Shown here: positions 1 through 7,114 of the stretch, piece after piece
How the letters are laid out: each line of letters begins with the position of its first letter
Position numbering within the stretch: the first letter of the stretch is position 1
DNA from: Myxococcus sp. CA023
Lineage (GTDB): Bacteria; Myxococcota; Myxococcia; Myxococcales; Myxococcaceae
NCBI RefSeq assembly: GCF_010998615.1
Contig: NZ_JAAEAH010000070.1
Coordinates: 1 to 52,140, forward strand
Direction of reading: 5' to 3'
Length of the DNA stretch: 52,140 nucleotides
Translations under genes and position numbers: made by a program
Notes under the pieces: model-generated
The model's database searches: none
What the model was told of the DNA's origin: nothing
The model's input: the letters and a program-made list of their open reading frames with translations, nothing else

Positions 1-352
1 GGGGGACAGCAGGTGGGACATGGAGGGGGACAGGGGGACGCGCCTCCAGCACCTGGGCCAGGGCCAGCCGGAAGCCCTCGGCCAGGCCCGCGCCGTGCGC
101 CTCGGCGCGGATGCGGGCATCGCGCTCCACGGCCAGGGCAGCGCGCAGGGCGTCGTTCTCGACGCGGGGGCACCCGCAGGGCGTAGGCGAGGCCTCCGGC
201 GCCGTTGCGGGCTGCTCTTCGGCGTCCTGTGGGGCCTGACGGGCCAACCGCGGGGGCGGCAGCACCTGCGCGGCAAAGGACTCGGGGACAATGTCGCCGC
301 CCCGGAGCCGCTGGTAGCCTGGAGCCACGGGTGCGGTGGTTTCGGGAATCAT
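1..352 (-). CDS. hypothetical phage protein, cut by the left window edge
   Basis: An open frame starts at the ATG at 352, overlapping the TGA of the upstream gene (ATGA), and stays open to position 1, giving at least 117 codons. The product begins MIPETTAPVAPGYQRLRGGD, then a proline/alanine-rich stretch, a short CGC motif around residue 64 and an alanine/arginine-rich amphipathic helix (ALAVERDARIRAEAHGAGLA). No family is recognised. Support comes from the coupling pattern shared with the rest of this operon and from uninterrupted coding on the operon strand. The C-terminus is missing. Confidence 0.6.
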   Translation of the reverse strand, partial: MIPETTAPVAPGYQRLRGGDIVPESFAAQVLPPPRLARQAPQDAEEQPATAPEASPTPCGCPRVENDALRAALAVERDARIRAEAHGAGLAEGFRLALAQVLEARPPVPLHVPPAVP

Positions 353-618
353 CAGGGCACTCCAGCGTCGGACGAGGTGGTGACGTGCGGCGCGAGCGCG
401 CAGCACACGGGAGGCACTGGCCGGTTGCGGCAGTCGGCACGCCAGGGGTAGCCGTGCTGGCAGGTGGGCCACGGCCCCGGGTGGGCGGCGCGCGCGGCCT
501 GGCCGGCGGCGGTGGCGCCATGCGGTGCCCAGCGGCCTTCCTCGGTGATTACGTCACCAAGCTGCACAGCGCCGCACTCAGCGCACCGGGTTGCACGCAT
601 TCGCTGGCAGGCGCTCAC
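352..618 (-). CDS. small cysteine-containing phage protein
   Basis: This 88-residue product has a CAEC pair near the N-terminus (about residues 12-15) and further cysteines in CQHGYPWRADC and VCC, which suggests a small zinc-binding fold. The GTG start at 618 overlaps the TGA of the preceding gene (GTGA), the arrangement seen across this operon, so it is preferred over the ATG at 600. It ends in an ATGA overlap with the next gene. No function can be assigned; a small zinc-ribbon phage protein is the best description. Confidence 0.55.
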   Translation of the reverse strand: MSACQRMRATRCAECGAVQLGDVITEEGRWAPHGATAAGQAARAAHPGPWPTCQHGYPWRADCRNRPVPPVCCALAPHVTTSSDAGVP

Positions 619-1163
619 AGGGCGCCTCCCATCAGCGCGAGCATCGGCGGCTCCTGTTGCTCGGACGCCGCCTCCGGAGGCAACTCCTCCGGGTACTCAC
701 GCAGGAGGCGCACCCAGCGCGTCTTGGCCCCCAACGAGGGCGTCTCGCGGGGCCTCGCCGGGCAGTTCCATGCTCTGGACGCGACGGCCTCACGCACGCC
801 CCACCAGCCGGCCGCACGGAGGCTCGCGCCGCTCTCCTCGTCCAGGGTGTAGGTGAGGACCGCGAAGTAGCCCAGTGCGTGGGCAGCACGGGCCGCGGCG
901 GCGTACAACATGCTGCACGCGTTCCACGTGCCATCCGTGGCGAGGCGGGTCACCTCGACGACGCGCCGGTGGTCGAGACCACGCGCGACGGGGCGGCCGA
1001 CCATCGCGACGCCGACGAGGCACGCGCGGCTTTCGTCCCAGACGGCATGGCTCCAGCGGTGACCGATGGACGGCGCGTGGTGCCGGTGGTGCGCGGCAAC
1101 GAATGCCTGCGCCTGCGCCAGCGTGACAACTACGAGCCGCAGAGGGTGGTAGCGGTTGCTCAT
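615..1163 (-). CDS. XF1762-family phage protein (GNAT-like)
   Basis: The 182-residue product matches the pattern of the XF1762 phage family: FVAAHHRHHAPSIGH near the N-terminus, then LVGVAMVGRPVARGLD, EVTRLATDGTWNACSMLY and ALGYFAVLTYTLDEESGASL followed by RAAGW. The family is found in phages and integrated elements and its layout resembles an acetyltransferase, but its reaction is not established. The ATG at 1163 overlaps the TGA of the upstream ASCH-like gene, fixing the start; a longer frame in this register extends upstream but runs antisense in phase to nothing recognisable. The histidine cluster HHRHH is conserved as I remember the family. Confidence 0.8.
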   Translation of the reverse strand: MSNRYHPLRLVVVTLAQAQAFVAAHHRHHAPSIGHRWSHAVWDESRACLVGVAMVGRPVARGLDHRRVVEVTRLATDGTWNACSMLYAAAARAAHALGYFAVLTYTLDEESGASLRAAGWWGVREAVASRAWNCPARPRETPSLGAKTRWVRLLREYPEELPPEAASEQQEPPMLALMGGAL

Positions 1164-1816
1164 GGGCGCCCCGCCTTCTGCGCGCAGGTGTGTGGCGGGC
1201 ATCCGGGGGCCGTGCAGCGGAACACCTTGCACGTCGGGCAAGGCTCCATGGCCCGGCGGCAGGAGCACTTCCGGATGCACTTCGCGCGGAGCCCCGGCGC
1301 GGGCTCCCGGACCAGCGCCTTCTCGCCGCGAGCGTGGTACTCCGCCCAGCGCGCCGCATCTGCGGCCTGGACGGTGGCGTACCCCGCGTGCACCGCGGCG
1401 AGGACGTCCGCGGGCAGCTCCCAGCAGTGCCCCACCTGACCGGGCTCGCAAGGCACCAGCTCCGGCAGGCGCACCACGTCCATCAGCCACAAACCCACCG
1501 GGCCGACGTACCAGCGCGATTCGCGGGGAGCCTGGTCCTCGTAGGACACCGAGGCCACCCGCCCCACCGCGAGAACCGCGTTGGATGGCACGTCCTCCGG
1601 GGAGAACGGGCGAATCCCGCCGTAGACGTCCATCCACTGGGCAATGCCCGCGTCGTACTCACCCGCGCACACCGCCACGTGGGCGCCTACGACGGTCGCC
1701 GCGGGCGGCACGGCGAGGTTGAGCACGGGCGCCGTGCCCAGCTCCACGCTGCGCGCGAGGGGCTGGGGCACCGTAACGGCGAGCAGTGGCGCGCGCGTGA
1801 TGCAGGCGGTGCTCAT
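1160..1816 (-). CDS. ASCH-like domain protein with cysteine-rich tail
   Basis: The 218-residue protein starts at an ATG overlapping the methyltransferase stop (ATGA). Residues about 8-150 follow the order of ASCH domains: an early VTVPQPLARSVELG strand, a middle VGAHVAVCAGEYD strand, VLAVGRVASV, then GPVGLWLMDVVRLPELVPC and GHCWELP. ASCH domains are RNA/nucleotide-binding modules common in phages. The C-terminal 45 residues carry a cysteine-rich segment (CIRKCSCRRAMEPCPTC then CTAPGCPPHTC) likely to bind zinc. The ASCH assignment is by motif memory and could be wrong; gene reality is well supported by both overlaps. Confidence 0.65.
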   Translation of the reverse strand: MSTACITRAPLLAVTVPQPLARSVELGTAPVLNLAVPPAATVVGAHVAVCAGEYDAGIAQWMDVYGGIRPFSPEDVPSNAVLAVGRVASVSYEDQAPRESRWYVGPVGLWLMDVVRLPELVPCEPGQVGHCWELPADVLAAVHAGYATVQAADAARWAEYHARGEKALVREPAPGLRAKCIRKCSCRRAMEPCPTCKVFRCTAPGCPPHTCAQKAGRP

Positions 1817-3408
1817 GCCGCCTCCAGTACCTGGGCCTCGGCGCCCATGTTCGCGCGGACAACGGCCTCAGCGACCTCGGGGCACACGCTGTTGCCGATG
1901 AGTCTCACCTTCGCGGCCTTGCTCGTGGCCGCGCTCAGGTCGTAGCCCTCGGCGAAGCGGCCAAACTGGGCACGAAGGAGTTCCTCCGGCTCCAGCATGC
2001 GCATGCCGATGTCGACAATCTGGTGCTGGACGCCGGCGACCATCACCAGGCCCATCCGCGCCAGGGCGGTGATGGTGCGCATGGGCCGGTCCACACGCTG
2101 CCCCGTCGAGCCCTCGCCGTAGTAGGTGGTCAAGAAGGCCCGGACCTCGGCGACGTGGTTGCCCCCGGCCACGATGGTCGGCATCGGCGTCCGCACGTCC
2201 CAGCCCGCTGACTCCCCCTGCACCTTCAGGAGCGTGGCTGCGGCGAGCGAGTGGTGGTCCGTGGCGGTGATGGTGTCCATCGGCCGTCCGTCGAAGGGCA
2301 CGCCCACGACGCCGCCGTAGTGCTTCGCGAGGAAGGACGTCACCAGCGCGTGTTTCTGGCCGTCCGCCACCACTGTCCCGAGCGGCTCGTGCAGGTCCAG
2401 GTAGCGCGCGCGCTGGCCAGGACGCTCGCCATAGCCCGTCTGCACGAGGGTGGGTGCGACGAGCGCGTGCCCGCGCCGAGCTGCCGTCACCGTGGACAGC
2501 GGCGCGTCGATGGGCTCGCCGCGGTCCGCCTGGCCGCCGTGGTTCACCTTGACGATGGACGGAACCACCAGCGCCCGGTCGTTCTTCGCGGTGATGGTGC
2601 CCACCGGGGCGCCCACAGGCGTCGGAGGCGTCTGCCCTGCCCTGCCTCCACAGCCGACAATGAACGGCTCCGGGTTCTCCAGGACGAAGCGGCGCAGGCC
2701 CTCCGCGATGCGCCAGAGCGTCTTCTCCGCAAGGGGGCGCTTGCGCTCGAAGATGCTGGGGCACGGGAGGCTCCAGTCGATGCACTCCGCCGCCGTCCGC
2801 AACGGCAGACGGCCAGGCCCGTGTGTCGGCTCCGGCCAGCGGATGGGCTGCCCGTCGCACCGGGCCACCAGGAAGAGGCGGCGGCGCTTCGTGGGGGCCC
2901 CGTACTGGCTGGCGTCCAGGACGCGGAAGTCCACTTGGTACCCCAGAATCTGGAGGGCCCCCAGCCACTGGTCGAACGTCTCGCCCATGCGCGCCTTGTC
3001 GGGGCGCCCGTCCGGCCCCAGCGGCCCCCAGGTGCGGAACTCGCTGACGTTCTCCAGGAAGATGCAGCGCGGCCGCACCTTCCGCGCCCAGTCCACCACC
3101 ACCCACGCCAGGGAGCGGATGTTCTTCTCCCGCGGGGTGCCACCCTTCGCGACTGAAAAGTGGGTGCAGTCGGGAGAGGCCCAGAGCAGTCCAACCGGGT
3201 GACCGCGGGTAGCCTCGCGCGGTTCCACCTCCCAGACGTCGGTGACGTAGTGGCGCGCGTGGGGGAAGTTCTTTCGATGCGCGGCGATGGCCGTCTCATC
3301 GTGGTTGATGGCGACATGGACTCGGTGACCGGCGGCCTCGATGCCCTTGTCCGCCCCACCGAACCCCGCGAACAGGACGACGTTCTTCTCTCGCTTGCTG
3401 CGCTTCAT
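1813..3408 (-). CDS. DNA (cytosine-5) methyltransferase, phage type
   Basis: The 531-residue enzyme transfers methyl from S-adenosylmethionine to C5 of cytosine in DNA. Motif I FAGFGG is at 13-18, the catalytic-loop motif IV is SPDCTHFS at 78-85 with nucleophile Cys81, ENV is at 119-121, the motif VIII region QYGAPTKRRR at 168-177, and GNSV at 505-508 is motif X. The SPDC form of motif IV is typical of a phage-associated branch. Between about 264 and 460 the target-recognition part consists of roughly six repeats built on P-x-x-T-(I/V)-(T/V)-A. The start at 3408 is the first methionine before motif I and overlaps the upstream TGA. No restriction nuclease neighbour is seen, so it looks solitary, perhaps protecting phage DNA. 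Confidence 0.93.
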   Translation of the reverse strand: MKRSKREKNVVLFAGFGGADKGIEAAGHRVHVAINHDETAIAAHRKNFPHARHYVTDVWEVEPREATRGHPVGLLWASPDCTHFSVAKGGTPREKNIRSLAWVVVDWARKVRPRCIFLENVSEFRTWGPLGPDGRPDKARMGETFDQWLGALQILGYQVDFRVLDASQYGAPTKRRRLFLVARCDGQPIRWPEPTHGPGRLPLRTAAECIDWSLPCPSIFERKRPLAEKTLWRIAEGLRRFVLENPEPFIVGCGGRAGQTPPTPVGAPVGTITAKNDRALVVPSIVKVNHGGQADRGEPIDAPLSTVTAARRGHALVAPTLVQTGYGERPGQRARYLDLHEPLGTVVADGQKHALVTSFLAKHYGGVVGVPFDGRPMDTITATDHHSLAAATLLKVQGESAGWDVRTPMPTIVAGGNHVAEVRAFLTTYYGEGSTGQRVDRPMRTITALARMGLVMVAGVQHQIVDIGMRMLEPEELLRAQFGRFAEGYDLSAATSKAAKVRLIGNSVCPEVAEAVVRANMGAEAQVLEAA

Positions 3409-3590
3409 GGAAGGCTCCGGTCGGAGGTGGCAACGAGCGTCGCGATGACGGCGAGGACGACGGCGCCGAACGCCGCGCAGGCGACGTCCTGGAGTTGCTG
3501 CTCGCTCAGCCGGGGCAGCACGAGCCCGGCGGCGGTGGCGCCCACGGCGAGGGCGCCGAGGGCGATGGCGGAGGCGCGCGGGTTCACCAC
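3405..3590 (-). CDS. small two-helix membrane protein
   Basis: This 61-residue protein has two hydrophobic stretches, about residues 8-27 (AIALGALAVGATAAGLVLP) and 38-53 (ACAAFGAVVLAVIATL), separated by a polar turn RLSEQQLQD. Size and topology resemble phage holins or small inner-membrane proteins, but there is no endolysin next to it and it lies among early genes, so function is open. Start is GTG at 3590 or the GTG directly after it; the stop overlaps the methyltransferase ATG. It overlaps the upstream zinc-ribbon gene by 7 nt. Confidence 0.6.
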   Translation of the reverse strand: MVNPRASAIALGALAVGATAAGLVLPRLSEQQLQDVACAAFGAVVLAVIATLVATSDRSLP

Positions 3591-3895
3591 CGGCCCTCCG
3601 AGAGCCGCGCAACCTTCGCGCGCTCGTCAGCGAGCTTCTTCGTCCAGATGCGCGCGAACGCGGTGCCGTCGCCGTGGTGGTTGGCGTCCAGCGCATCAGC
3701 CGCATCACCAAGCAGCTTCGTGCTGGGCTTCTTCACGACGTGGCCACAGGCCGCACAGGTGATGCGGACCTCCGGCTCCTCGCTGGAGTAGGAACTGCAT
3801 TCGCAGTCGGGGCAGTCGTGGACGGGAGGGCGCTCGACATCGCGTGGGTAGAGGGCGCGCTGCTCGCACTTCGGGCACTCGGGGTACTCAGCCAC
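3584..3895 (-). CDS. zinc-ribbon phage protein
   Basis: The 103-residue protein has three cysteine pairs, CPKC (8-11), CPDC (28-31, followed by C33) and CAAC (47-50), in a spacing typical of zinc ribbons, then a charged helical tail ending LADERAKVARLSEGRW. The GTG start at 3895 overlaps the upstream stop by 8 nt (GTGGCTGA), the same geometry as the ATGGGTGA at 4246-4253. A longer frame to 4039 exists but would overlap most of the upstream gene. The fold suggests nucleic-acid binding; role unknown. Confidence 0.65.
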   Translation of the reverse strand: MAEYPECPKCEQRALYPRDVERPPVHDCPDCECSSYSSEEPEVRITCAACGHVVKKPSTKLLGDAADALDANHHGDGTAFARIWTKKLADERAKVARLSEGRW

Positions 3896-4253
3896 GGAGC
3901 ACCTCCAGAGCCGCCGATGCCTGGAACGCAGCCAGAAAGGCGGCCTTCGCAGCCTCGTGCTTCGCAGCCTCGTGAGCGCGAGCTTCGCGCCACAGGCGCC
4001 GGCAGCGCGGGTGCTGGCACGTGGCGACGGGCCGCTCATTCACCTCGCCGTGCACGTGCTTGCGGCTGCGCAGCCGCCAGCAAACGGCGCAGCGCACCTT
4101 CACCGCATCCCCGGCGACGGTGTCCCAGCGGTCGCCAGGCGTGGCCTCGTAGAGACGCCAGCGCAGCAGGCCCCGTTCTGCATCCGGGCACCGAGACACG
4201 AGCGCGGACACCTGTCGGCGGCGCTCCTCCGGCGTGGGCAGGCCGTCACCCAT
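3888..4253 (-). CDS. hypothetical phage protein with zinc-binding motif
   Basis: The 121-residue product starts MGDGLPTPEERRRQVSALVS. It contains CAVC around residues 58-61 and a later C-x4-C (CQHPRC) that could form one zinc site, followed by an alanine-rich helix (HEAAKHEAAKAAFLAAFQA). The ATG at 4253 gives an 8-nt overlap with the LexA-like gene; an ATG at 4265 is possible but less consistent with the coupling pattern. It resembles phage or plasmid zinc-finger proteins of unknown role. No enzymatic motif is visible. Confidence 0.6.
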   Translation of the reverse strand: MGDGLPTPEERRRQVSALVSRCPDAERGLLRWRLYEATPGDRWDTVAGDAVKVRCAVCWRLRSRKHVHGEVNERPVATCQHPRCRRLWREARAHEAAKHEAAKAAFLAAFQASAALEVLRG

Positions 4254-4563
4254 TGGCCACCTCACGCGTGTGCATCTCCTGCGCGACGAGGAACTCCCCC
4301 TCTGGCGTCAGCCGCGGGGAACGGGCCTTCCCTGCCTTCAGGCGAAGCAGTCCGCGACGCTCAAGCCGGCGGAGGACGTCTGCGGCGGCGTTCACCGAGG
4401 ACCACTGGAAGTGGTCGCACAGCTCCTGGAGGCTGGGGACCTCGTCGGCGGTTGCCTTGCGCTCGGCCAGGTACAGAAGGACCGCGCGCTGGAGGGCCGT
4501 GGGCCCCTTCACGGCAGGGCCGTGCTCCGGTGGGGGGCGTGGAGAGCATGCCGTGGCCGTCAT
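4246..4563 (-). CDS. LexA-type winged-helix DNA-binding protein without protease domain
   Basis: The 105-residue protein carries, at about 20-92, the pattern of the LexA DNA-binding domain: LQRAVLLYLAERKATADEVP, SLQELCDHFQWSSVNAAADV and LRRLERRGLLRLKAGKARSP. LexA proteins continue with a serine-lysine autoprotease; here the chain ends right after the wing, so it cannot self-cleave. It is a plausible transcription regulator of the element, perhaps acting on a host or phage operator. ATG start at 4563 overlaps the upstream stop (ATGA). Ordinary MarR-like or replication-initiation winged helices are the alternatives. Confidence 0.75.
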   Translation of the reverse strand: MTATACSPRPPPEHGPAVKGPTALQRAVLLYLAERKATADEVPSLQELCDHFQWSSVNAAADVLRRLERRGLLRLKAGKARSPRLTPEGEFLVAQEMHTREVANG

Positions 4564-4799
4564 GCCGCCTCCACGGTGATGCCGTAGGTGGACAGGTCGA
4601 CGGGGCGACCGCGCCGGGCCCGCGCGCAGGAGAGGCGCGTCAGGGCCGCCGTAGCGTCCTCCTCCGCAACGTCCCGCGTCCGGGCGTACACCTCGACCGC
4701 GGGCAGGCCGTCAGCGCGCGCGGTCACCCGCCAGCCAATCCGACAGGGCTCGGTGGTGTAGACCAGGAGGCCCGGAAGCGACTCGCTCGGGCAGCTCAT
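4560..4799 (-). CDS. small hypothetical phage protein
   Basis: The 79-residue product begins MSCPSESLPGLLVYTTEPCR and continues with a strand-rich WRVTARADGLPAVEVYARTR and a helix (AEEDATAALTRLSCARARR). No family is recognised; the length and alpha/beta pattern fit a compact single domain. Its ATG at 4799 overlaps the TGA of the upstream split frame, and its stop overlaps the LexA-like gene start. Gene reality rests on these two overlaps and strand consistency. Confidence 0.55.
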   Translation of the reverse strand: MSCPSESLPGLLVYTTEPCRIGWRVTARADGLPAVEVYARTRDVAEEDATAALTRLSCARARRGRPVDLSTYGITVEAA

Positions 4800-5193
4800 C
4801 GGCCGCCCCCGTCGTCGCCACCACGGGACTGGGCATCCAGCGCTGCGGACCCAACACCCAGGGCCGCCTCCGCGAGGCTCTCCACCTGGAGCGCGAAGCC
4901 CTGGAGCACCGCGCCGGGGACGACCGCCCGGTTGCCCAGATAGTCGCACTGGGTGCGGGCGATGCCGGCGATAGCCGCGAGCTGCTCGCGGAGCTGGTCC
5001 AACTGCGCCCGGAGGGCCTTGGTGGCATCCTCAACGGGCCTGTGGGGCAGACTGGCAGCCGGGGCCCCGCTCCCAACAACCTTGGCCGAGGTAGCGACCG
5101 GTGTTGGGGCGGTGTTGGGCGTCCCCTTCCGGAGTTCCCGACGACGGCGCCACTTAGCGCGCGAAGCGTCGAGATTCTGGGGGGTTACTGGTG
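4796..5193 (-). pseudogene. 3' part of a gene split at the tRNA-Arg junction
   Basis: A leftward frame ends at 4796 and is open back through this stretch into the tRNA gene, to the TAG formed by tRNA positions 8-10 (frame open from 5257). In it there is no ATG or GTG; the first start-like codon is TTG at 5002, which lacks a clear ribosome site and would give only 68 residues. The encoded stretch begins SERAPVTPQNLDASRAKWRR and continues through a basic segment, a proline/alanine linker and a coiled-coil-like helix (ATKALRAQLDQLREQLAAIA). The simplest reading is the C-terminal part of a phage gene whose 5' part lies at the other end of the element. An integrase is possible but no catalytic residues are present to prove it. 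Confidence 0.55.
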
Positions 5194-5267
5194 CGCGCTC
5201 GGAGGGACTTGAACCCCCAACCCCCGGGTTCGAAGCCCGGTGCTCTATCCAGTTGAGCTACGAACGC
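5194..5267 (-). tRNA. tRNA-Arg (anticodon TCG)
   Basis: A full 74-nt cloverleaf folds on the minus strand: acceptor GCGTTCG/CGAGCGC, D-arm GCTC/GAGC, anticodon stem CCGGG/CCCGG around the loop CTTCGAA, and T-arm GGGGG-TTCAAGT-CCCTC. The anticodon TCG reads CGA. CCA is not encoded directly; the DNA after the discriminator G reads CACCAG. This is the last tRNA of the cluster and its 3' end borders the phage-like element, so the 3' half is the likely attachment core. Confidence 0.96.
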
Positions 5268-5290
5268 AATTTCGAGGGCGGGTAAAGAAG

Positions 5291-5365
5291 GGCGGCCAAC
5301 CGGGATCGAACCGGCAACCTCCGGAGTCACAGTCCGGCGCTCTAACCAGTTGAGCTATGGCCGCC
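5291..5365 (-). tRNA. tRNA-His (anticodon GTG)
   Basis: The minus strand folds into a 75-nt tRNA with the eight-pair acceptor diagnostic of histidine tRNAs: the extra G at -1 pairs with C73. Anticodon loop CTGTGAC carries GTG between CCGGA and TCCGG; T-loop is TTCGATC. CCA is not encoded. It lies between two arginine tRNAs in a four-gene leftward cluster. Confidence 0.97.
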
Positions 5366-5463
5366 GTTACAGCTTTACCGCGAACGGCGTTTGAAGCGGC
5401 GGCTTCCCTACCTTGGAAACCAGGACCCTGACAAGGCCCAAATGCTACTTACGGCCAGGTTGG

Positions 5464-5537
5464 CGCCCCAGGCAGGGCTCGAACCTGCGACCCCCGGCTT
5501 AGAAGGCCGGTGCTCTATCCAGCTGAGCTACTGGAGC
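5464..5537 (-). tRNA. tRNA-Arg (anticodon TCT)
   Basis: A 74-nt cloverleaf on the minus strand has acceptor GCTCCAG/CTGGGGC, anticodon loop CTTCTAA between CCGGC and GCCGG, and T-arm GCAGG-TTCGAGC-CCTGC. The anticodon TCT reads AGA. The 3' CCA is encoded (positions 5461-5463), unlike the other tRNAs of this cluster. Confidence 0.97.
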
Positions 5538-5572
5538 TGGCCGGGCCGCCTGCTTCCGATGCTGCACTTCAA

Positions 5573-5647
<75 letters not shown>

Positions 5648-5658
5648 AGAAGTTCGGC

Positions 5659-5688
5659 ATTGTTGAACCATCCCGAACGGACGCGCAA
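5659..5688 (-). promoter_or_regulatory. possible promoter of the tRNA cluster
   Basis: On the minus strand a TTGCGC (-35-like, 5683-5688) and AACAAT (-10-like, 5659-5664) are 18 nt apart, placing a start about 5 nt before mature tRNA-Pro. Both boxes match the sigma70 consensus at 4 of 6 positions, so this is only a candidate. Confidence 0.35.
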
Positions 5689-5723
5689 GGCCGACGTGAC
5701 TGACGGCCTCGCATTCCGGACGG

Positions 5724-6317
5724 CTACAAGCCCAGCAGGTGGGGCTTCATCTTCTGGAAGGCCTTCCCCCGGTGGGAGATGGCCGCCTTCTCCTCCGGCG
5801 TCAGCTCCGCCAGGGCACGGTCGCCGCCCGGAAGGATGAAGACGGGGTCATAGCCGAAACCATGGCTTCCCTTCGGGGCGTGGCCGATACGACCATTGCA
5901 CTGCCCCACCTCCACCTTCGCCTCCCCTCCTCCGGGCCCCACCAGCGCCAGTGCGCAGCGGAAGGACGCGGTGCGCTGCGCGTCGGGCACACCGGCCAGT
6001 TCGGTCAGCAGCTTCTCGTAACGGGCCCGGTCATCCCCCGGGGCATAGCGCGCGGACTGCACACCGGGCCTGCCGCCCAGCGCGTCCACGCACAGCCCAG
6101 AGTCATCCGCCAGGGTGAGCATCCCCGTGGCGTCCGCATAGGCGCGGGCCTTCTTCACGGCGTTCTCCTCGAACGTGGCGCCGTCCTCCACGGGCTCGGG
6201 CACGGGAGGCAGGTCCGCCAGGGACACCACCTCCACCGAGTCTCCGACGAGGCCGCGCAGCTCGCGCAGCTTGCCCTTGTTGGACGTGGCGAAGAGCAGC
6301 CGGGGCTTCACCGTCAT
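5724..6317 (-). CDS. rdgB: XTP/dITP pyrophosphatase (RdgB/HAM1)
   Basis: The 197-residue enzyme hydrolyses inosine and xanthosine triphosphates to monophosphates, keeping deaminated purines out of DNA and RNA. The family signature is complete: TSNKGK at 11-16, FEENAVKKA around 49-57, ADDSGL at 70-75, SHGFGYDPVF near 147-156 and ISHRGKA at the C-terminus. Length is normal for the family. The ATG overlaps the stop of rph (ATGA), so the two are translationally coupled, a pairing common in bacteria. No oddities. Confidence 0.97.
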   Translation of the reverse strand: MTVKPRLLFATSNKGKLRELRGLVGDSVEVVSLADLPPVPEPVEDGATFEENAVKKARAYADATGMLTLADDSGLCVDALGGRPGVQSARYAPGDDRARYEKLLTELAGVPDAQRTASFRCALALVGPGGGEAKVEVGQCNGRIGHAPKGSHGFGYDPVFILPGGDRALAELTPEEKAAISHRGKAFQKMKPHLLGL

Positions 6318-7027
6318 CCCAGCACCTGCGCCTGCGCGGCGGTCAGCTTCTGGATGGCGGCCAGCCCGCCGTCCACCATGGCGTCCAGGGCCTTGCGGTC
6401 GAAGAGCTGGTGCTCCGCCGTCCCCTGCAGCTCCACCATGCGGCCGTCCGCGGTGGCCACCAGGTTCAGGTCCACATCCGCGGTGGAGTCCTCGTCGTAG
6501 TCCAGATCCACCCGGACCTCGCCCTTGACGATGCCCACGGACACGGCCGCCAACGGCGTGAGCTTGGGCAGCTTGGAGATGGTTCCGGCCTTCTGCAGCG
6601 AGCGCAGCGCCAGCACCAGCGCCACGTAGGCCCCGGTGATGGAAGCGGTGCGGGTGCCGCCGTCCGCCTGGAGCACGTCACAGTCCAGCGTCAGGGTGCG
6701 AGGCCCCAGGGTGGACAGGTCCACCGCGGCGCGCAGGGAGCGGCCGATGAGCCGCTGGATTTCCATGGTGCGGCCCGTCTGCTTGCCCTTGGCGGACTCA
6801 CGCTGGTTCCGCGAGTGCGTGGCGCGCGGCAGCATGCCGTACTCCGCCGTCACCCAGCCGGAGCCCTTGCCCATCAGGTGCGGCGGAACGCGCTCCTCCG
6901 TGGAGCAGGTGACGAGCACCTTGGTGTGGCCGAACTCCACCTGGACCGAGCCCTCCGCGTAGCGGGAGACACCGGGGGTGAGGACGACGGGGCGAAGGTC
7001 CAGCGCACCACGTTGAAAGGAACGCAC
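6314..7027 (-). CDS. rph: ribonuclease PH
   Basis: The 237-residue phosphorolytic exoribonuclease trims tRNA 3' ends. It begins VRSFQRGALDLRPVVLTPGV and contains the family blocks TRHSRNQRE-like (ATHSRNQRESAKGKQTGR), EIQRLIGRSLRAAVD, TLDCDVLQADGGTRTASITG and LDYDEDSTADVDLN. The GTG at 7027 was chosen because AGGAG sits six nt upstream (7034-7038) and the homology begins there; the longer frame to 7114 has no such site. It is followed by rdgB with a 4-nt overlap. Confidence 0.97.
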   Translation of the reverse strand: MRSFQRGALDLRPVVLTPGVSRYAEGSVQVEFGHTKVLVTCSTEERVPPHLMGKGSGWVTAEYGMLPRATHSRNQRESAKGKQTGRTMEIQRLIGRSLRAAVDLSTLGPRTLTLDCDVLQADGGTRTASITGAYVALVLALRSLQKAGTISKLPKLTPLAAVSVGIVKGEVRVDLDYDEDSTADVDLNLVATADGRMVELQGTAEHQLFDRKALDAMVDGGLAAIQKLTAAQAQVLG

Positions 7028-7114
7028 AGCAGGCTCCTGGGAAATGAGGACGAGCGTCCCCTTCTCTACCAGAGCCACGCCGCGCGGGTGTCGATTGCCT
7101 TGGCGCCGTTGCAC

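Larger units (their letters stand above)
1..5193 (-). mobile_element. end of an integrated phage-like element next to tRNA-Arg
   Basis: About 5.2 kb of leftward small genes starts directly at the 3' end of tRNA-Arg(TCG) and runs off the left edge. Nearly every gene overlaps the next by ATGA/GTGA or by 8 nt, a gene density unlike the housekeeping DNA to the right. Recognisable contents are phage-typical: XF1762-type protein, ASCH-like protein, phage-style cytosine methyltransferase, small membrane protein, zinc-ribbon proteins and a LexA-type DNA-binding protein. No capsid, portal, terminase or complete integrase gene is inside the window, so it could be a prophage or a smaller integrative element. 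The matching att repeat must lie left of the window. Integration in a tRNA 3' end is inferred from position and from the headless frame described separately. Confidence 0.75.

Noticed and set aside
4711..5079. Minus-strand frame of 122 codons overlapping the split gene
   Set aside because: It is a shifted frame across the small phage genes; the coupled frames at 4799 and the headless frame have better codon bias and overlap geometry.
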